Shown: positions 28,273 through 37,599 of the stretch, piece by piece | Numbering within the stretch: the first letter of the stretch is position 1 | Layout of the letters: every line of letters begins with the position of its first letter | IMG/VR virus record: IMGVR_UViG_3300045935_000041 | Span: 1-39,030 of that record | Length of the DNA stretch: 39,030 nt | Direction: 5' to 3' (one strand) | From: a virus | Program-made: the position numbers and the translations under genes | Notes under the pieces: model-generated | The model's database searches: none | What the model saw: the letters and a program-made list of their open reading frames with translations, nothing else | Told to the model about the DNA's origin: nothing

Positions 28273-31200
28273 CTAGAAACCACGCGCCTGAAAATCAAAC
28301 GTTCGCGTCACCTGGGCGCCGGCGTTCCTGATATCGATATCGAAGCCCTGGCGCGTCTTGTTGAGCACCTGGATCTGATCAGTAGCCAGCGCATCCTGCA
28401 CCGTCACCACCACCGCCGGCACCAGATAGAATTTCACCGTAAAGGTAACGTGCGTGGTGGCCGCAGGATAAGGCACGTCCTCGGCCGAATCCATTTTCAT
28501 CCTGAGATCGGCGATGATGCACAGTTGCTCGACGCCGATGTTCTGGCCGACCGGCGCCGTCAGGTCGGCGCGGAACTCGAAACCCCTGGCAGTGTATTCG
28601 ATTGGCGAGAATACCTGCCAGTTGCCCCAGGCGGCGGACGGCGAGGCCGGATCGTCGTTGGTGGTGCGAATGAAGAGTTGCACCTGGCCATTGAGATCGC
28701 TGCCGACATCGTCCCAGTCCTGCCACTCGTCGGAATTGTTGAGCCGGTCGTCGATGAAGTCGGAGCCCTCCTGGTAGGGAAAGGCGAGGATATCGGCCGA
28801 GAAGCGGACCGTAAAAACGCCGCCGGCATCGATGCGGTTGTCGAACATATACCAGCCATGCCGCGGTTCCGATTGTGGCGGATCCGGCATGCCCTCGACG
28901 AGAACATCGACGTCCGGCCAGCTATCCATGTCGGCCAGTTGCACATCCCACATGCCGCCGGTCTGGCCGAGCACCAGCCATTGCTGCGGCTCCAGCACCT
29001 CGGTGTAGTTGTGCGTGCCGAGCCAGTCCGGATTCTCGCAGATGCGCGCAAACTGGTTGTAGCGTCCGTCCGGCTGCAGGGCGATGATGGTCGCCACGCT
29101 GGCCGACTGGATGCCGACGATATCGAAGGTGCGCAGGAACCAGGTGCCGACACGATAGACCGCCTCGACTGTGGTGGCCGAGCCAGGGATCGATGGAATG
29201 ACGACCTGCGCGGAATTCCACGATGCGCCCGAGGTTTGCGAGGAATGCCTGAGTTCGAAATGGCCGCCGACGATGACGTCCAGTTCCGTCGCCGGTAGCC
29301 ATTCGAACAGCGCCACGCCATCCGAGATCTTGACGCGGAACTGCTGCGGCGCCGATGGCGGCGCAAAGCGGCCGATCACCGTGTAGTTGAGCGTCGCGAC
29401 CGGCCCCCTGACGCCGATCGCGGATATCGGCGTAATGCGGAACTGCCACGGTCCCTCGGTCACCGGCAGATCGATCGCCTGCGCTTCGGTGCGGGTCGTC
29501 GTCCAGTTGCCGTCCTGCGGCCTGCAGGAAACTTCGAACAGCGGCGCTGCCGACGACCAGGACAGGATGACGCGCACGCCGACCGAGATCGGCGAGGTCT
29601 GGATGAGATATTCACGGATTGCCAGGTTGATGACGGCGGGCCAGGCAACCGGGATAACCGAAACATTCGGTACCGTGATTGGGATGTTGTTCTCGACATA
29701 GGCCCACTTGCCCGGGAAATGCCGCACCGCATTGATCTCGTACTTGTCGGCATCGGCCTGCCGCACCGAGATCACCCGCCACAGCGTCGGCTCGAGCGCG
29801 GCGGTCGCCACCATGAACACGGTATCCGGCGCCGGCGCCTCGGACATGCCGAACGCCGCGACCTGCAGCAGCGCCGCTTCGACTGCCGGCTGGGCAATCT
29901 GCCGTGTTTCGATATGGCCGTCGCCCATCATGCAGGTAATGAAATAGGCTCCCGTCACCCCGGCAGCGCCGATCGGAACCGGATGGTCGAGATTGATCAG
30001 AACCACGCCGCCAGATGGCGGATCGGCCGATACGACGCGCCCGCCGAAACGGACGCCGGCGACGTTGACATCGGCGACCTGGATAATTTCCCCAGGCCGG
30101 GCAAACGCCGATTCCAGTCCGGTGGCGAAGGTAACTGCCTCGCCCTCATAGAGTTCAGTATAGAGCGCCCACTTGCCGGTGCGGATGGCCTGGCCTTCGG
30201 ACGTGCAGCCGAGCGCCTCGATCTCGGTTGCCTGGATGCCGTAGCGCGAGATTGCCGGCGGATCCTCGACGACAGCCAGCCGCGGCTGGCCGAGATTGGC
30301 CGGGTCGCTCCAGGCCACCGTCGCCATGGTATGGCGCGCCCTGAGATCGGATCCGGAATAAGTAAATGTACCGTCGATCACATTCGCGTTCGTGAACTGA
30401 TGGACCGGATCAGACGGCAGGTCGGCCACCGCCACCATCTGCGTGCCGCTCCAGTAGGTGAAGCCGCGGAAGATCGATGCGATCTGGGCGATCAGGTCGA
30501 AGGCTTCCTGCTGGCTGGTGATCTGGATGTTGCAGGTAAAGCGCCGCTCGACGCCGCCCTTGCCGTCAGGCACCCGCTCGTCGCACCACTGGCCGATCGA
30601 ATAGAGCGCCCATTTATCGACCTGCGCCGGCGACAGGAAATTGCCGATGCCGTGCCGGTAGCTGACCAAGATGTCGAACAAGACCCATGCCGGATTGTTC
30701 GTCCATGCAATTTTGAACGTGCCGTCCCAGACGCCGGTATAGATCGCATTGTTCGGTTCGTAATTCGAAGGCACCAGCACACGAATGCCTTCGATGAGAT
30801 AGGTGCGCTTGGGGATCGTCGAGAATTGTTCGCTGTCGAGGAACAGGCCGGCGACCGCGGTGCCGTTGTAGTTGACGCGGTCGTCGATGATCTCGGTATA
30901 GCTGTCGAAAAAGAGGTCGCTGGCGTGATCGGGATTCATCGATTTCGGAGCACCGCGCTGGACGATGATCGTCCACGGTCCCGGCCTCGGCAGCGTCAAG
31001 AGATAGCTGCGCTGGTAGCGCGACTGGGTCTTGCCCGACATCGAGTGGATGAGATAGACGACCGGCGGGCCGCCTGCATTGGTGATGTGGACGCTGTAGG
31101 GAACGGTGAAGCCGTCGACATCGCCGCTGGTCAGATCGATATTCGTCAGCTGCGGCGTCGACAGCGTGATGCGGACGCGGTCGACATCGAGGTTGCTGAT

Positions 31201-32013
31201 GCCGCGCGTCAGCGGGTTGCCATATTCCAGCTCGAGCCCGACCGGGATTTCGTTCTCCTGTGAGGGAAAACCGGAAAGGATCGGTTGGGTGCGATAGCCC
31301 GATTGCCACTGGAATTGCGTGTTCTGGAAGTTCGGCATCGGCACGCCGTCGAGGAAGATATCGCTTGCCGAGCGGAAGCCACTGATCTGCCCGTCCGAAA
31401 TAACGTCGATGATGCGTGCGAACTGCTTGGATCGCAGTTCGTTGTTGAGGTCCTTCTGGGTGACCCAGCTGCCCAGTTCGGCGACCTCCAGGCCGGCCGA
31501 TACCACCACCGAGCCGCAATGGACGCGCCCATAGGCGAGCGGCACCGGCGCGCCCTGGGTGACGACGTTTTCCGGACCGGTGAAGGCAAAACCCTCGTTG
31601 CGCTCGTCGCTTTTCTGGTCAGGCGTCTTCGGCCGGAACAGGAACGACAGCCCGACCATGACGCCGAGGAACAGCGCGCCGCCGATAATGGAGGCGGCCG
31701 TAGCGCCGATCGCCGGAAAGAGCGTGCTGATCAGTAGCGCGCCGAGAAACGCCCTGCCCTCGACCTGCGGCACCAGGTGCAGCTCGCGGCTGACCGGCAT
31801 GGTCGCCGCCTGGTCGCCATCGCGCCAGTCGCCATCAGCCAGGACGTGATAGATCCTGTGCGCTGCGAAGTCGCGGATGAAGCCGGGAAAGTTGGCGTCC
31901 AGCGCCCGCACAGCTTCGTGCGGCGTCATCACCGCCAGGCGGTGCAACGCGCCGTACTTATCAGCCAGCGGCCCGTAGAGATGGATGTCGATCGGCTGGC
32001 GGTCCTCGATCAT
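28273..32013 (-). CDS. Tail tip protein J with fused gpI-like N-terminus
   Basis: 1,246 aa, ATG 32013 in an ATGA overlap with the K-like gene. Residues 1-130 match lambda gpI-type tail assembly proteins: IDIHLYGPLADKYGALHRLA, HEAVRALDANFPGFIRDF, then a Gly/Ala-rich hydrophobic segment (GALLISTLFPAIGATAASII). From about 150 it follows the host-specificity protein J: YGRVHCGSVVVSAGLEVAEL, RIDVISDGQISG-type hub, ANVIDGTFTYSGSDLRARHT, and fibronectin-like repeats near 850-1000. It caps the tail, contacts the receptor and triggers DNA release. Confidence 0.92.
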   Translation of the reverse strand: MIEDRQPIDIHLYGPLADKYGALHRLAVMTPHEAVRALDANFPGFIRDFAAHRIYHVLADGDWRDGDQAATMPVSRELHLVPQVEGRAFLGALLISTLFPAIGATAASIIGGALFLGVMVGLSFLFRPKTPDQKSDERNEGFAFTGPENVVTQGAPVPLAYGRVHCGSVVVSAGLEVAELGSWVTQKDLNNELRSKQFARIIDVISDGQISGFRSASDIFLDGVPMPNFQNTQFQWQSGYRTQPILSGFPSQENEIPVGLELEYGNPLTRGISNLDVDRVRITLSTPQLTNIDLTSGDVDGFTVPYSVHITNAGGPPVVYLIHSMSGKTQSRYQRSYLLTLPRPGPWTIIVQRGAPKSMNPDHASDLFFDSYTEIIDDRVNYNGTAVAGLFLDSEQFSTIPKRTYLIEGIRVLVPSNYEPNNAIYTGVWDGTFKIAWTNNPAWVLFDILVSYRHGIGNFLSPAQVDKWALYSIGQWCDERVPDGKGGVERRFTCNIQITSQQEAFDLIAQIASIFRGFTYWSGTQMVAVADLPSDPVHQFTNANVIDGTFTYSGSDLRARHTMATVAWSDPANLGQPRLAVVEDPPAISRYGIQATEIEALGCTSEGQAIRTGKWALYTELYEGEAVTFATGLESAFARPGEIIQVADVNVAGVRFGGRVVSADPPSGGVVLINLDHPVPIGAAGVTGAYFITCMMGDGHIETRQIAQPAVEAALLQVAAFGMSEAPAPDTVFMVATAALEPTLWRVISVRQADADKYEINAVRHFPGKWAYVENNIPITVPNVSVIPVAWPAVINLAIREYLIQTSPISVGVRVILSWSSAAPLFEVSCRPQDGNWTTTRTEAQAIDLPVTEGPWQFRITPISAIGVRGPVATLNYTVIGRFAPPSAPQQFRVKISDGVALFEWLPATELDVIVGGHFELRHSSQTSGASWNSAQVVIPSIPGSATTVEAVYRVGTWFLRTFDIVGIQSASVATIIALQPDGRYNQFARICENPDWLGTHNYTEVLEPQQWLVLGQTGGMWDVQLADMDSWPDVDVLVEGMPDPPQSEPRHGWYMFDNRIDAGGVFTVRFSADILAFPYQEGSDFIDDRLNNSDEWQDWDDVGSDLNGQVQLFIRTTNDDPASPSAAWGNWQVFSPIEYTARGFEFRADLTAPVGQNIGVEQLCIIADLRMKMDSAEDVPYPAATTHVTFTVKFYLVPAVVVTVQDALATDQIQVLNKTRQGFDIDIRNAGAQVTRTFDFQARGF

Positions 32014-32723
32014 GCCAGCGCCTCATGGCGAAGATGCAGGACCGTCGCCTTCTGGAAGAAGCCGTCATATAGCTGCCGCCGCGACAGTTGCCCGACCAGC
32101 TGGTGCAGGATCAGGTCCGGCGCCAGGAACAGCGCCAGGTGGTTGACCACCGGCGAGCCGGGGATCTTCATGCCGAACACGTCGCAGTGTTTTGGTGGCG
32201 TGCCGGCCGGCAGCGCGACAAAGCCGGCGCCGCGAAAATGCCGGGCGATAAGATCCTCGCCCTCTTTCCACCAATTCCAGCGGCGCTCGAAATCGGGAAC
32301 GGCAATGCCGGCATGGATCTTGAGCCCGTCGCGGATGATCGAGAGGCAGTCCTGGCTGCCCCATGCCCAGTGCCGGCCGACCAGCGGCGCCGTAAAGCCG
32401 CACGGCTCGATCACCCGCCACTGGCAGGATGGCCACGATACGATCAGCCAAGGCAGCCCCAGCTTTTCGCAGATCGTCCGGTCAGCTTCGGAGGGAAGCG
32501 GCGGAAGATCGACGTGGCTATGGACGATCGCCTCGACGCCGAACTGCCGGTCGAGCAGCGCATAGCCGCGCATATCCATGACGAAGCTGTCGTGGTCGGT
32601 CGCACGGTTCTCGAGCGGCCGGTAGAAATTGCCGGCGATGACGCCGCAGCTTTCAAGCGGCGCGCAGCATTCGGCATGGATGAGCGCGTCTGCAAGCTGT
32701 GGATCGGTCGGTCGCCACGTCAT
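32010..32723 (-). CDS. Tail tip peptidase, lambda K-like (JAB + NlpC/P60)
   Basis: 237 aa. ATG 32723 overlaps the L-like stop as ATGA. N-terminal JAB/Mov34 metalloprotease: E24, H68-S-H70, S78 and D81 form the complete JAMM zinc pattern. C-terminal NlpC/P60 domain: C126 in SQDCLSIIRD and H195 in VVNHLALFL, the catalytic pair. The NlpC part cuts peptide bonds in peptidoglycan, and the JAB part probably processes tail proteins. Order L-K-J is the same as in lambda except that I is fused into J. Confidence 0.9.
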   Translation of the reverse strand: MTWRPTDPQLADALIHAECCAPLESCGVIAGNFYRPLENRATDHDSFVMDMRGYALLDRQFGVEAIVHSHVDLPPLPSEADRTICEKLGLPWLIVSWPSCQWRVIEPCGFTAPLVGRHWAWGSQDCLSIIRDGLKIHAGIAVPDFERRWNWWKEGEDLIARHFRGAGFVALPAGTPPKHCDVFGMKIPGSPVVNHLALFLAPDLILHQLVGQLSRRQLYDGFFQKATVLHLRHEALA

Positions 32724-33409
32724 ACCATCCTCGTCGGCAGCGAGGACGGGAAAGCCGAGGTCGGCAGTACGCCCCATTCGCCGAACCTGAGCTTGCAGGC
32801 GGTTAGCGTCTTGCCGCAGATGTCCTGGCCGGGAAACACCGGATCGTTGAGCACTGGCCCGCCGGCATAGCCGCAGTCAGGTCCGCGATAGACCCATTGA
32901 CAAGTGCCGGCGATTACCTGCCGCCACGGCAATTGCACGCCAGCGACGTCGAACGGCACCGCCAGCTCGATCTCCATGAAGATCGGATTCTCCGAAACCT
33001 TGCGGGAGATGAAGAACGTCTCGTCGGGAAAGGAGGTGTTCGGGTCGGCGTAAGGATTGCCGCCCGGAAAATTCACCGCATCGAGATATTTGCCCAGCGT
33101 CCGCTTGCGGGTGATTTTTGCGCCCAGCGCATCGTTGAGGCTGCGCAGGAAGGCGCCGAGCACGCCGCCGATGTTGGATGCCCGCATGGTCGGCCTGGGC
33201 AGCTTGCCGGCCGATGTCATTTCAAAGCCAGTCGTCTCGATCGGAAACGGTTCATACTGGACGCCCTGCCAGACGATCGGCTGATCGGCGACCGTGGTGC
33301 CTGGATGCCAGCGGAAGATGTTGGCATCGCCGATCGGCGAGCCGTCATAGACGAACATCTCGACGATCTCGAGCGGCGCTAGCTGGGAAACGTCGGTCCT
33401 GACGCTCAT
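32720..33409 (-). CDS. Minor tail protein, lambda L-like
   Basis: 229 aa, ATG 33409 (ATGA overlap). The family core is visible: LAPLEIVEMFVYDGSPIGDA, RPTMRASNIGGVLGAFLRSL, and a Cys-rich end with C170, C179, C198 and C205. In lambda gpL the equivalent four cysteines bind a 4Fe-4S cluster, so this one probably does as well. It joins the tail tip between M and K. Confidence 0.88.
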   Translation of the reverse strand: MSVRTDVSQLAPLEIVEMFVYDGSPIGDANIFRWHPGTTVADQPIVWQGVQYEPFPIETTGFEMTSAGKLPRPTMRASNIGGVLGAFLRSLNDALGAKITRKRTLGKYLDAVNFPGGNPYADPNTSFPDETFFISRKVSENPIFMEIELAVPFDVAGVQLPWRQVIAGTCQWVYRGPDCGYAGGPVLNDPVFPGQDICGKTLTACKLRFGEWGVLPTSAFPSSLPTRMV

Positions 33410-33774
33410 ACCGTGACCCCGTTTGCCTTGACGAATTCCGCCGACAGCGTGCCGTACCAGACGCCGCCGGGTCGCCGCAGATCCCAGTCGATATGCCAGG
33501 CATCGCAGAACACCTTGTAAGTCGTGCCGGTCTGCTGCTCGAGGAAGGCGAAGGAAGAGGCCTTTTCCGCCTCGAGGAAGGCGACCATGGCGTTGACCGT
33601 GGCCGCGTCCCTGGTCCCCCAGGTGAGTGACCACTTGCGATCCAGCGCGTTGATGCCGTCCAACGTCCTTTGCGCGTAGCCGTCACCGAACTGCGCCGTG
33701 CGCAGCCGCCACTCGTCATCGCGCGAAACTGGCACGTCCGGCATCCAGCAATTGTCGGTTCCGTCGAAGGCCAT
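33406..33774 (-). CDS. Minor tail protein, lambda M-like
   Basis: 122 aa. ATG 33774 overlaps the tape-measure stop as TGATG. Typical parts: RTAQFGDGYAQRTLDGINAL, WSLTWGTRDAATVNAMVAFL and FCDAWHIDWDLRR. It sits between the tape measure and L, where lambda gpM binds the tape-measure end to the tip. Length is normal. Confidence 0.85.
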   Translation of the reverse strand: MAFDGTDNCWMPDVPVSRDDEWRLRTAQFGDGYAQRTLDGINALDRKWSLTWGTRDAATVNAMVAFLEAEKASSFAFLEQQTGTTYKVFCDAWHIDWDLRRPGGVWYGTLSAEFVKANGVTV

Positions 33775-36155
33775 CAGCGCGGCACCTGTCGCAGCAGGCC
33801 ACCAGGCCTGGATTGAGCCACCAGTTCGGCCTGGATGATCTTCTGGATGTTCTCGCCGACCTGCTTGGCATTCTCCGAATTGGCAGCGACATAACCCGAA
33901 CCCGCCATGTCTATCGAGATCCTGTTCTGCTGGTGAACGGAATTGTCGACGCGGCCGCCGCCGCTGGACGAGGCCAGCCGCCTGGCGTTCGGGACGATGA
34001 TCTCGCCGCGGTGCGCGATGATCGGCACCTCGCCAGGCTTGAGGCCGACCATGCCGCCGGCCGCATAGCGCGGCGCATTGGCGAATGCCAATGGCGACAC
34101 CTTGCGCTGGCCGCCGCCGGCCAGGTGCGATACCTGGCCGCCGCCATGGCCTATGCCGAACAGTTTTCCTAAGAATCCGCCGCCACCGCCGGCCGGGTTG
34201 AACAGCGACTGGATCGACATCTGGAACAGGCTGTCGATGATCCGGTTCAGCATGTTGTTGAAGGCATCGCCAGCCGAGACGCCGTTCCTGAGGTCATTGA
34301 CCAGGCCGCCTATCGCGGATTCAGCCATCTGGCCGATCTGCTGCGCAAATTGCTTCGTCGCTTCGGCGCTGTCCTGTTGCGACTTGATGTATGCATTCCC
34401 GGCAAGCGTGGCGTCGGTCTTGGCGAGCGTGGCCGTGCGTATCTGCGCAATCTCCTTTTCCGACAGCGTCAGTCCGTTTTGCTTGGCGGTGTTGAGCGCT
34501 GTCTGCAGCTCGGTTTCGACCGCGATGGCCCGCGCCTTGTCGTCGTCCGACATGCCACTGGTCTTGATATCGGTGATGCGCTGTTCGAGGCTCGCCTGCT
34601 CGTCGAGCTTGGCGAGATAATCGGCGAGATTCTGGGTTGCCTTTTGCCTGGCCTCGGCCTCACGCTCCGCGGCGCTGGCCGCATCGTCGGCGGCCTTCTT
34701 CATGCCGCCCGCCATCTGGACGTGCATCGGATCCTTGATACGGGCCAGCGTCTCGAGTTGCTTGTTTTGATCGACGGCGGCCTGCAGCGTGGCGGCATCG
34801 ATGCCGGTGATGTCGACGGCGGCGCCGACTTCGTGGCGTGAGGCCCCGGCAGGCGCGGCAGGATGCGCTTTGACACCGCCGGGCATGCGTTCATGTCTGG
34901 CCCGAATTTCGGCCTGTTCGGCCTTGGTGCGCAGGCCGCTCTCGATCTTCGCCGAGGACGGCAGCGTCGTGAATAGTTGCGCCAGCGCCGTGGCGAAATC
35001 GTCGTCCATCTGGTCGATGCGGTCGCGGACCTTGTCGCTCGCGGCCTTTGACTTCAGGAACGTCTTGGACGCGGACGGCGTCGCGGTCACCGCCTCGGCG
35101 TTAAGGCCCGGCATAGCCAGGCCGACATCGATCAGCTTGCCGGGAATCGTGCCGAGCAGTTGGCCGTACGTGGACAATTCCTTGATCAGCGATGACCACA
35201 TGTCTTTCTGGTCGGCCTGCGCCTTCTTGAACTTCTCGAACGCCGCGCCGACGTCGTCGAGGTTCTTTTGCGCCTGGACGGCCGCCGGCTGCATCCCCTT
35301 CATCGAGTCCGTCAATTCCTTGCTGGAATCCGAGGCCTGGATCGTCCTGGAGTCCAGCGCCGCGAGTACGTCGGCCACCGCCTGGACGATACCGACGCCG
35401 GACTTCACGGCCGCGCCGAGCTCGTTGTATGCGGCGGTGAGCTTGTTGGCCCCCTCGGTGTCTCCAGCCTGGACGAACAAGTTTATCGCGTTGGCGATGT
35501 CAGGCATGAAGTCCTTGAACTGGCCCGCCACCCCGGCCAATGCCTCTTCCTGCAACTTGAGCTTTGCATTGAACGCCTCGGCGGAGTCGGCCGCATCTTT
35601 CGTATTCCTGGCGTACTCCTGCCCGAACGCCGAATCCGGCAGCACCTTAGCCAGTTTTTCTGCCTCGTCAGCGACCTTGCGCAGCGCCTGGGCCGTCTTG
35701 TCGGCGCCGTCACTCGTAGACGAGAAGAATACAGTCAACGCCGTCGTCGCCACGCCAATGGCGATCGGGATGAGCACGAACGGATCGAGCAGCGCGGTGC
35801 CGATCGTGGCGCCTATTTGCTTGAGGCCCATGCCGGAAAATATCTGCGAGATCTGGCCGCCCTGCTGGGCAAAGGCGCGCAGCGCGCCGCCGCCGGAGGC
35901 GATCGAGGTCGCCAGGTCGTTGAACTGGAAGCCGAGATTCTTGGCGTTGGCCTGCATGGCGCCCAGCGAGGCGCTGGCTTCCTTGGTGTTCTGGTTGAGG
36001 TTGGTGAACCGTGCTTTCGAGCCGATGCCGGACACAGCCTTTTCGGCAGCCGACGCCGCCCTTTCGGTGGCGCGGACAGCGCTTTTCAGCGCCGCTTCAT
36101 AGTCCTTGAGATTGGCGCGGAGCGTTACGACTACTGCGGCGTCGTCGGCGGCCAT
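33774..36155 (-). CDS. Tape measure protein with embedded M15-like peptidase
   Basis: 793 aa, ATG 36155. It sets tail length and enters the cell envelope with the DNA. The N-terminus is helical, with a hydrophobic stretch near 125-150 (DPFVLIPIAIGVATTALTVF). Residues about 405-480 look like a D-Ala-D-Ala carboxypeptidase/L-Ala-D-Glu peptidase of family M15: the pattern H441-x2-G-x-A-x-D448 (SRHEVGAAVDI) and H478 (DPMHVQ) gives the three zinc ligands. The C-terminus is Gly-rich (GHGGGQVSHLAGGG, then KPGEVPIIAHRGEIIVP), common in tape measures. The peptidase would open peptidoglycan during entry. Confidence 0.92.
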   Translation of the reverse strand: MAADDAAVVVTLRANLKDYEAALKSAVRATERAASAAEKAVSGIGSKARFTNLNQNTKEASASLGAMQANAKNLGFQFNDLATSIASGGGALRAFAQQGGQISQIFSGMGLKQIGATIGTALLDPFVLIPIAIGVATTALTVFFSSTSDGADKTAQALRKVADEAEKLAKVLPDSAFGQEYARNTKDAADSAEAFNAKLKLQEEALAGVAGQFKDFMPDIANAINLFVQAGDTEGANKLTAAYNELGAAVKSGVGIVQAVADVLAALDSRTIQASDSSKELTDSMKGMQPAAVQAQKNLDDVGAAFEKFKKAQADQKDMWSSLIKELSTYGQLLGTIPGKLIDVGLAMPGLNAEAVTATPSASKTFLKSKAASDKVRDRIDQMDDDFATALAQLFTTLPSSAKIESGLRTKAEQAEIRARHERMPGGVKAHPAAPAGASRHEVGAAVDITGIDAATLQAAVDQNKQLETLARIKDPMHVQMAGGMKKAADDAASAAEREAEARQKATQNLADYLAKLDEQASLEQRITDIKTSGMSDDDKARAIAVETELQTALNTAKQNGLTLSEKEIAQIRTATLAKTDATLAGNAYIKSQQDSAEATKQFAQQIGQMAESAIGGLVNDLRNGVSAGDAFNNMLNRIIDSLFQMSIQSLFNPAGGGGGFLGKLFGIGHGGGQVSHLAGGGQRKVSPLAFANAPRYAAGGMVGLKPGEVPIIAHRGEIIVPNARRLASSSGGGRVDNSVHQQNRISIDMAGSGYVAANSENAKQVGENIQKIIQAELVAQSRPGGLLRQVPR

Positions 36156-36158
36156 CGG

Positions 36159-36542
36159 TTATCCCTTCATGATCGCATTGCGCGCCGCGCGGCGGATGCG
36201 CGCCTGCGCACGCCGGCGGTTGGCGCGGTAGGCCGGCAGCAGGAACGGCTGTGCTGGCGTGTCCATGGTGCCGAACTCGACGATGCGGGCGGTATTGTAA
36301 TGGCCATCCTTGGTCGGCCTTCCTGCCGAGATCGCCACGAACAGGCCACCGCGGCGCCCTTCCCTGACTTCGCTGCGACGGATCGAATCGCGCAGGTCGC
36401 CACTCTCGACCGGCACCCGCAGCCTGGCGCCGGCGACGATCAGGTCGGCCGATTCCGCCATCGCGATCTCGACCGCGGCGCGCACCGCCTTCGGCATCTC
36501 GTCGACCAGCCGTCGCTGCAGCCTGTCAATTCCCTGCACCAT
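36159..36542 (-). CDS. HK97 gp10-like tail-head joining protein
   Basis: 127 aa, ATG 36542. The family pattern is clear: AESADLIVAGARLRVPVESG, DLRDSIRRSEVREG, ARIVEFGTMDTPAQPFLLPA. In HK97-type genomes this gene stands between the head adaptor and the tail-tube gene. Here it is placed after the tail chaperone and before the tape measure. Its first 17 nt overlap the frameshifted end of the chaperone. Confidence 0.85.
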   Translation of the reverse strand: MVQGIDRLQRRLVDEMPKAVRAAVEIAMAESADLIVAGARLRVPVESGDLRDSIRRSEVREGRRGGLFVAISAGRPTKDGHYNTARIVEFGTMDTPAQPFLLPAYRANRRRAQARIRRAARNAIMKG

Positions 36543-37151
36543 TCCTTTTCGCCCTTGCCTCCTTCAGCGTCAGCGGCACGCCAGGCTTCGCCTGCATCCA
36601 GGCCCAGATCTCGTCCTTCTCGTCCTCGTCCATCTCGCCCTTGTGGTCGCCGGTGTCGTGCGCTTCCATCCAGACATCGATCACGGCGAAGAATTCGCCG
36701 AGACTGAGCTTTTTGGTTTCGGATGGCTGGAGACCGGTGAGGAGGCCGGTTCCGAGGAGATCTGCGAAATCCCATTGCCCGTCGCCATTCTCGATAGAGC
36801 GGCTGTCGCGACCTCGACGACGGCTTTTTTTTTCATGTATTCGTCCATTCCTGCCCAGGCGGCGCCAAGGACATCGATGGCCAGCTTGTAGTTTGGGTCG
36901 AGCGGCTGGCCGTTCATGATCGAGGTCGCCGCCTCGCGCGCCTCGTTCACCGGCAGTCCGCCACCTTCCAGGCCGCGCTCGATCATTTCGCGCACGTCCT
37001 CGATGGTCCAGTCGTCGCTGCCGAAGCGGGCCGAAATCTTCTGCGGTCCGCCACCGAAATGCGTCTGCAGTCGAATCCATTGCCCGACCGTCACCTTGAA
37101 GTTCCAGTCGCGGCCTGCCGCAGTCAGCACCACCGATCCGTCATCGATCAT
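36526..37151 (-). CDS. Tail assembly chaperone made by -1 frameshift
   Basis: Frame A (37151-36681, 156 aa) starts with ATG and holds a GTA-gp10-like chaperone domain (TAAGRDWNFKVTVGQWIRLQ, DWTIEDVREMIERGLEGG). At A9 (minus strand 36833-36825) a slip of -1 joins 109 codons of frame A to 99 residues in the next frame. That part includes WDFADLLGTGLLTGLQPS and LSLGEFFAVIDVWM, a TAC_2-like part, ending at 36526. Fused length 208 aa. Without slipping, frame A ends in a Ser-rich tail. Lambda G/GT use the same strategy with a different slip site. Both forms help wrap the tape measure. Confidence 0.78.
36825..36833 (-). other. A9 slip site
   Basis: On the minus strand ATG is followed by nine A residues and GCC. 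Frame A reads M-K-K-K-A, and a -1 slip reads M-K-K-K-S and continues in the long second frame. The heptamer A-AAA-AAA is highly slippery. A single-base error in a homopolymer would look the same, so the length should be confirmed. Confidence 0.7.
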
Positions 37152-37597
37152 GGGCCGGCCGTCCAGGTTGCAGTGATCGGGCCGTCGGAGGTGGCATTGA
37201 TGGCGAGCGTCACCCGGCCGCCGGCATCGGCGGCGAAGGCTTCGCTGTCGATGTGGAACTTGCCTTCGATCACCTTCTTGCCAGTCGGCAAGAAGTCGAT
37301 CGTCACCCGCATCGGTATGCTGTCAGTCGACATCGCGGCATCGTCCCAATCCGGAACGCTTTCCGCAGCCGCCACGCCGTCGCCGGTGATGGTGGCCGAC
37401 TGGCTCTGGACATCGCGGCCGACCCAGATCGGCGCATCAGGGTCCAGACAGTCGGGAATGTTGATCTCCTGCAGGTTCTTGGAAATGGTGACGCCCTTCG
37501 ACGTGAAGCCGCAAGGCGCGGCATAGACGGTCGGAGTGGCGTCATCGCCGAGCTCGATCAGCATCTTGCCGAATTTGGCAGTGGTGGGCTGGGCCAT
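37148..37597 (-). CDS. Major tail tube protein
   Basis: 149 aa, ATG 37597 with AAAGGAGATAGCC upstream. Typical tube protein of siphophages: AQPTTAKFGKMLIELGDD, then TISKNLQEINIPDCLDPDAP, WVGRDVQSQSATITGDGV and a beta-rich end. It polymerises into hexameric rings to form the tail. Stop overlaps the chaperone start as ATGA. The strong ribosome site fits a high-copy protein. Confidence 0.88.
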   Translation of the reverse strand: MAQPTTAKFGKMLIELGDDATPTVYAAPCGFTSKGVTISKNLQEINIPDCLDPDAPIWVGRDVQSQSATITGDGVAAAESVPDWDDAAMSTDSIPMRVTIDFLPTGKKVIEGKFHIDSEAFAADAGGRVTLAINATSDGPITATWTAGP

Positions 37598-37599
37598 GG

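Noticed and set aside
29719-31263. 514-codon open frame on the plus strand
   Set aside because: Lies wholly antisense to the J-like tail gene. Its product is His/Arg/Asp-rich, as expected from the reverse of high-GC coding DNA, and has no ribosome site.
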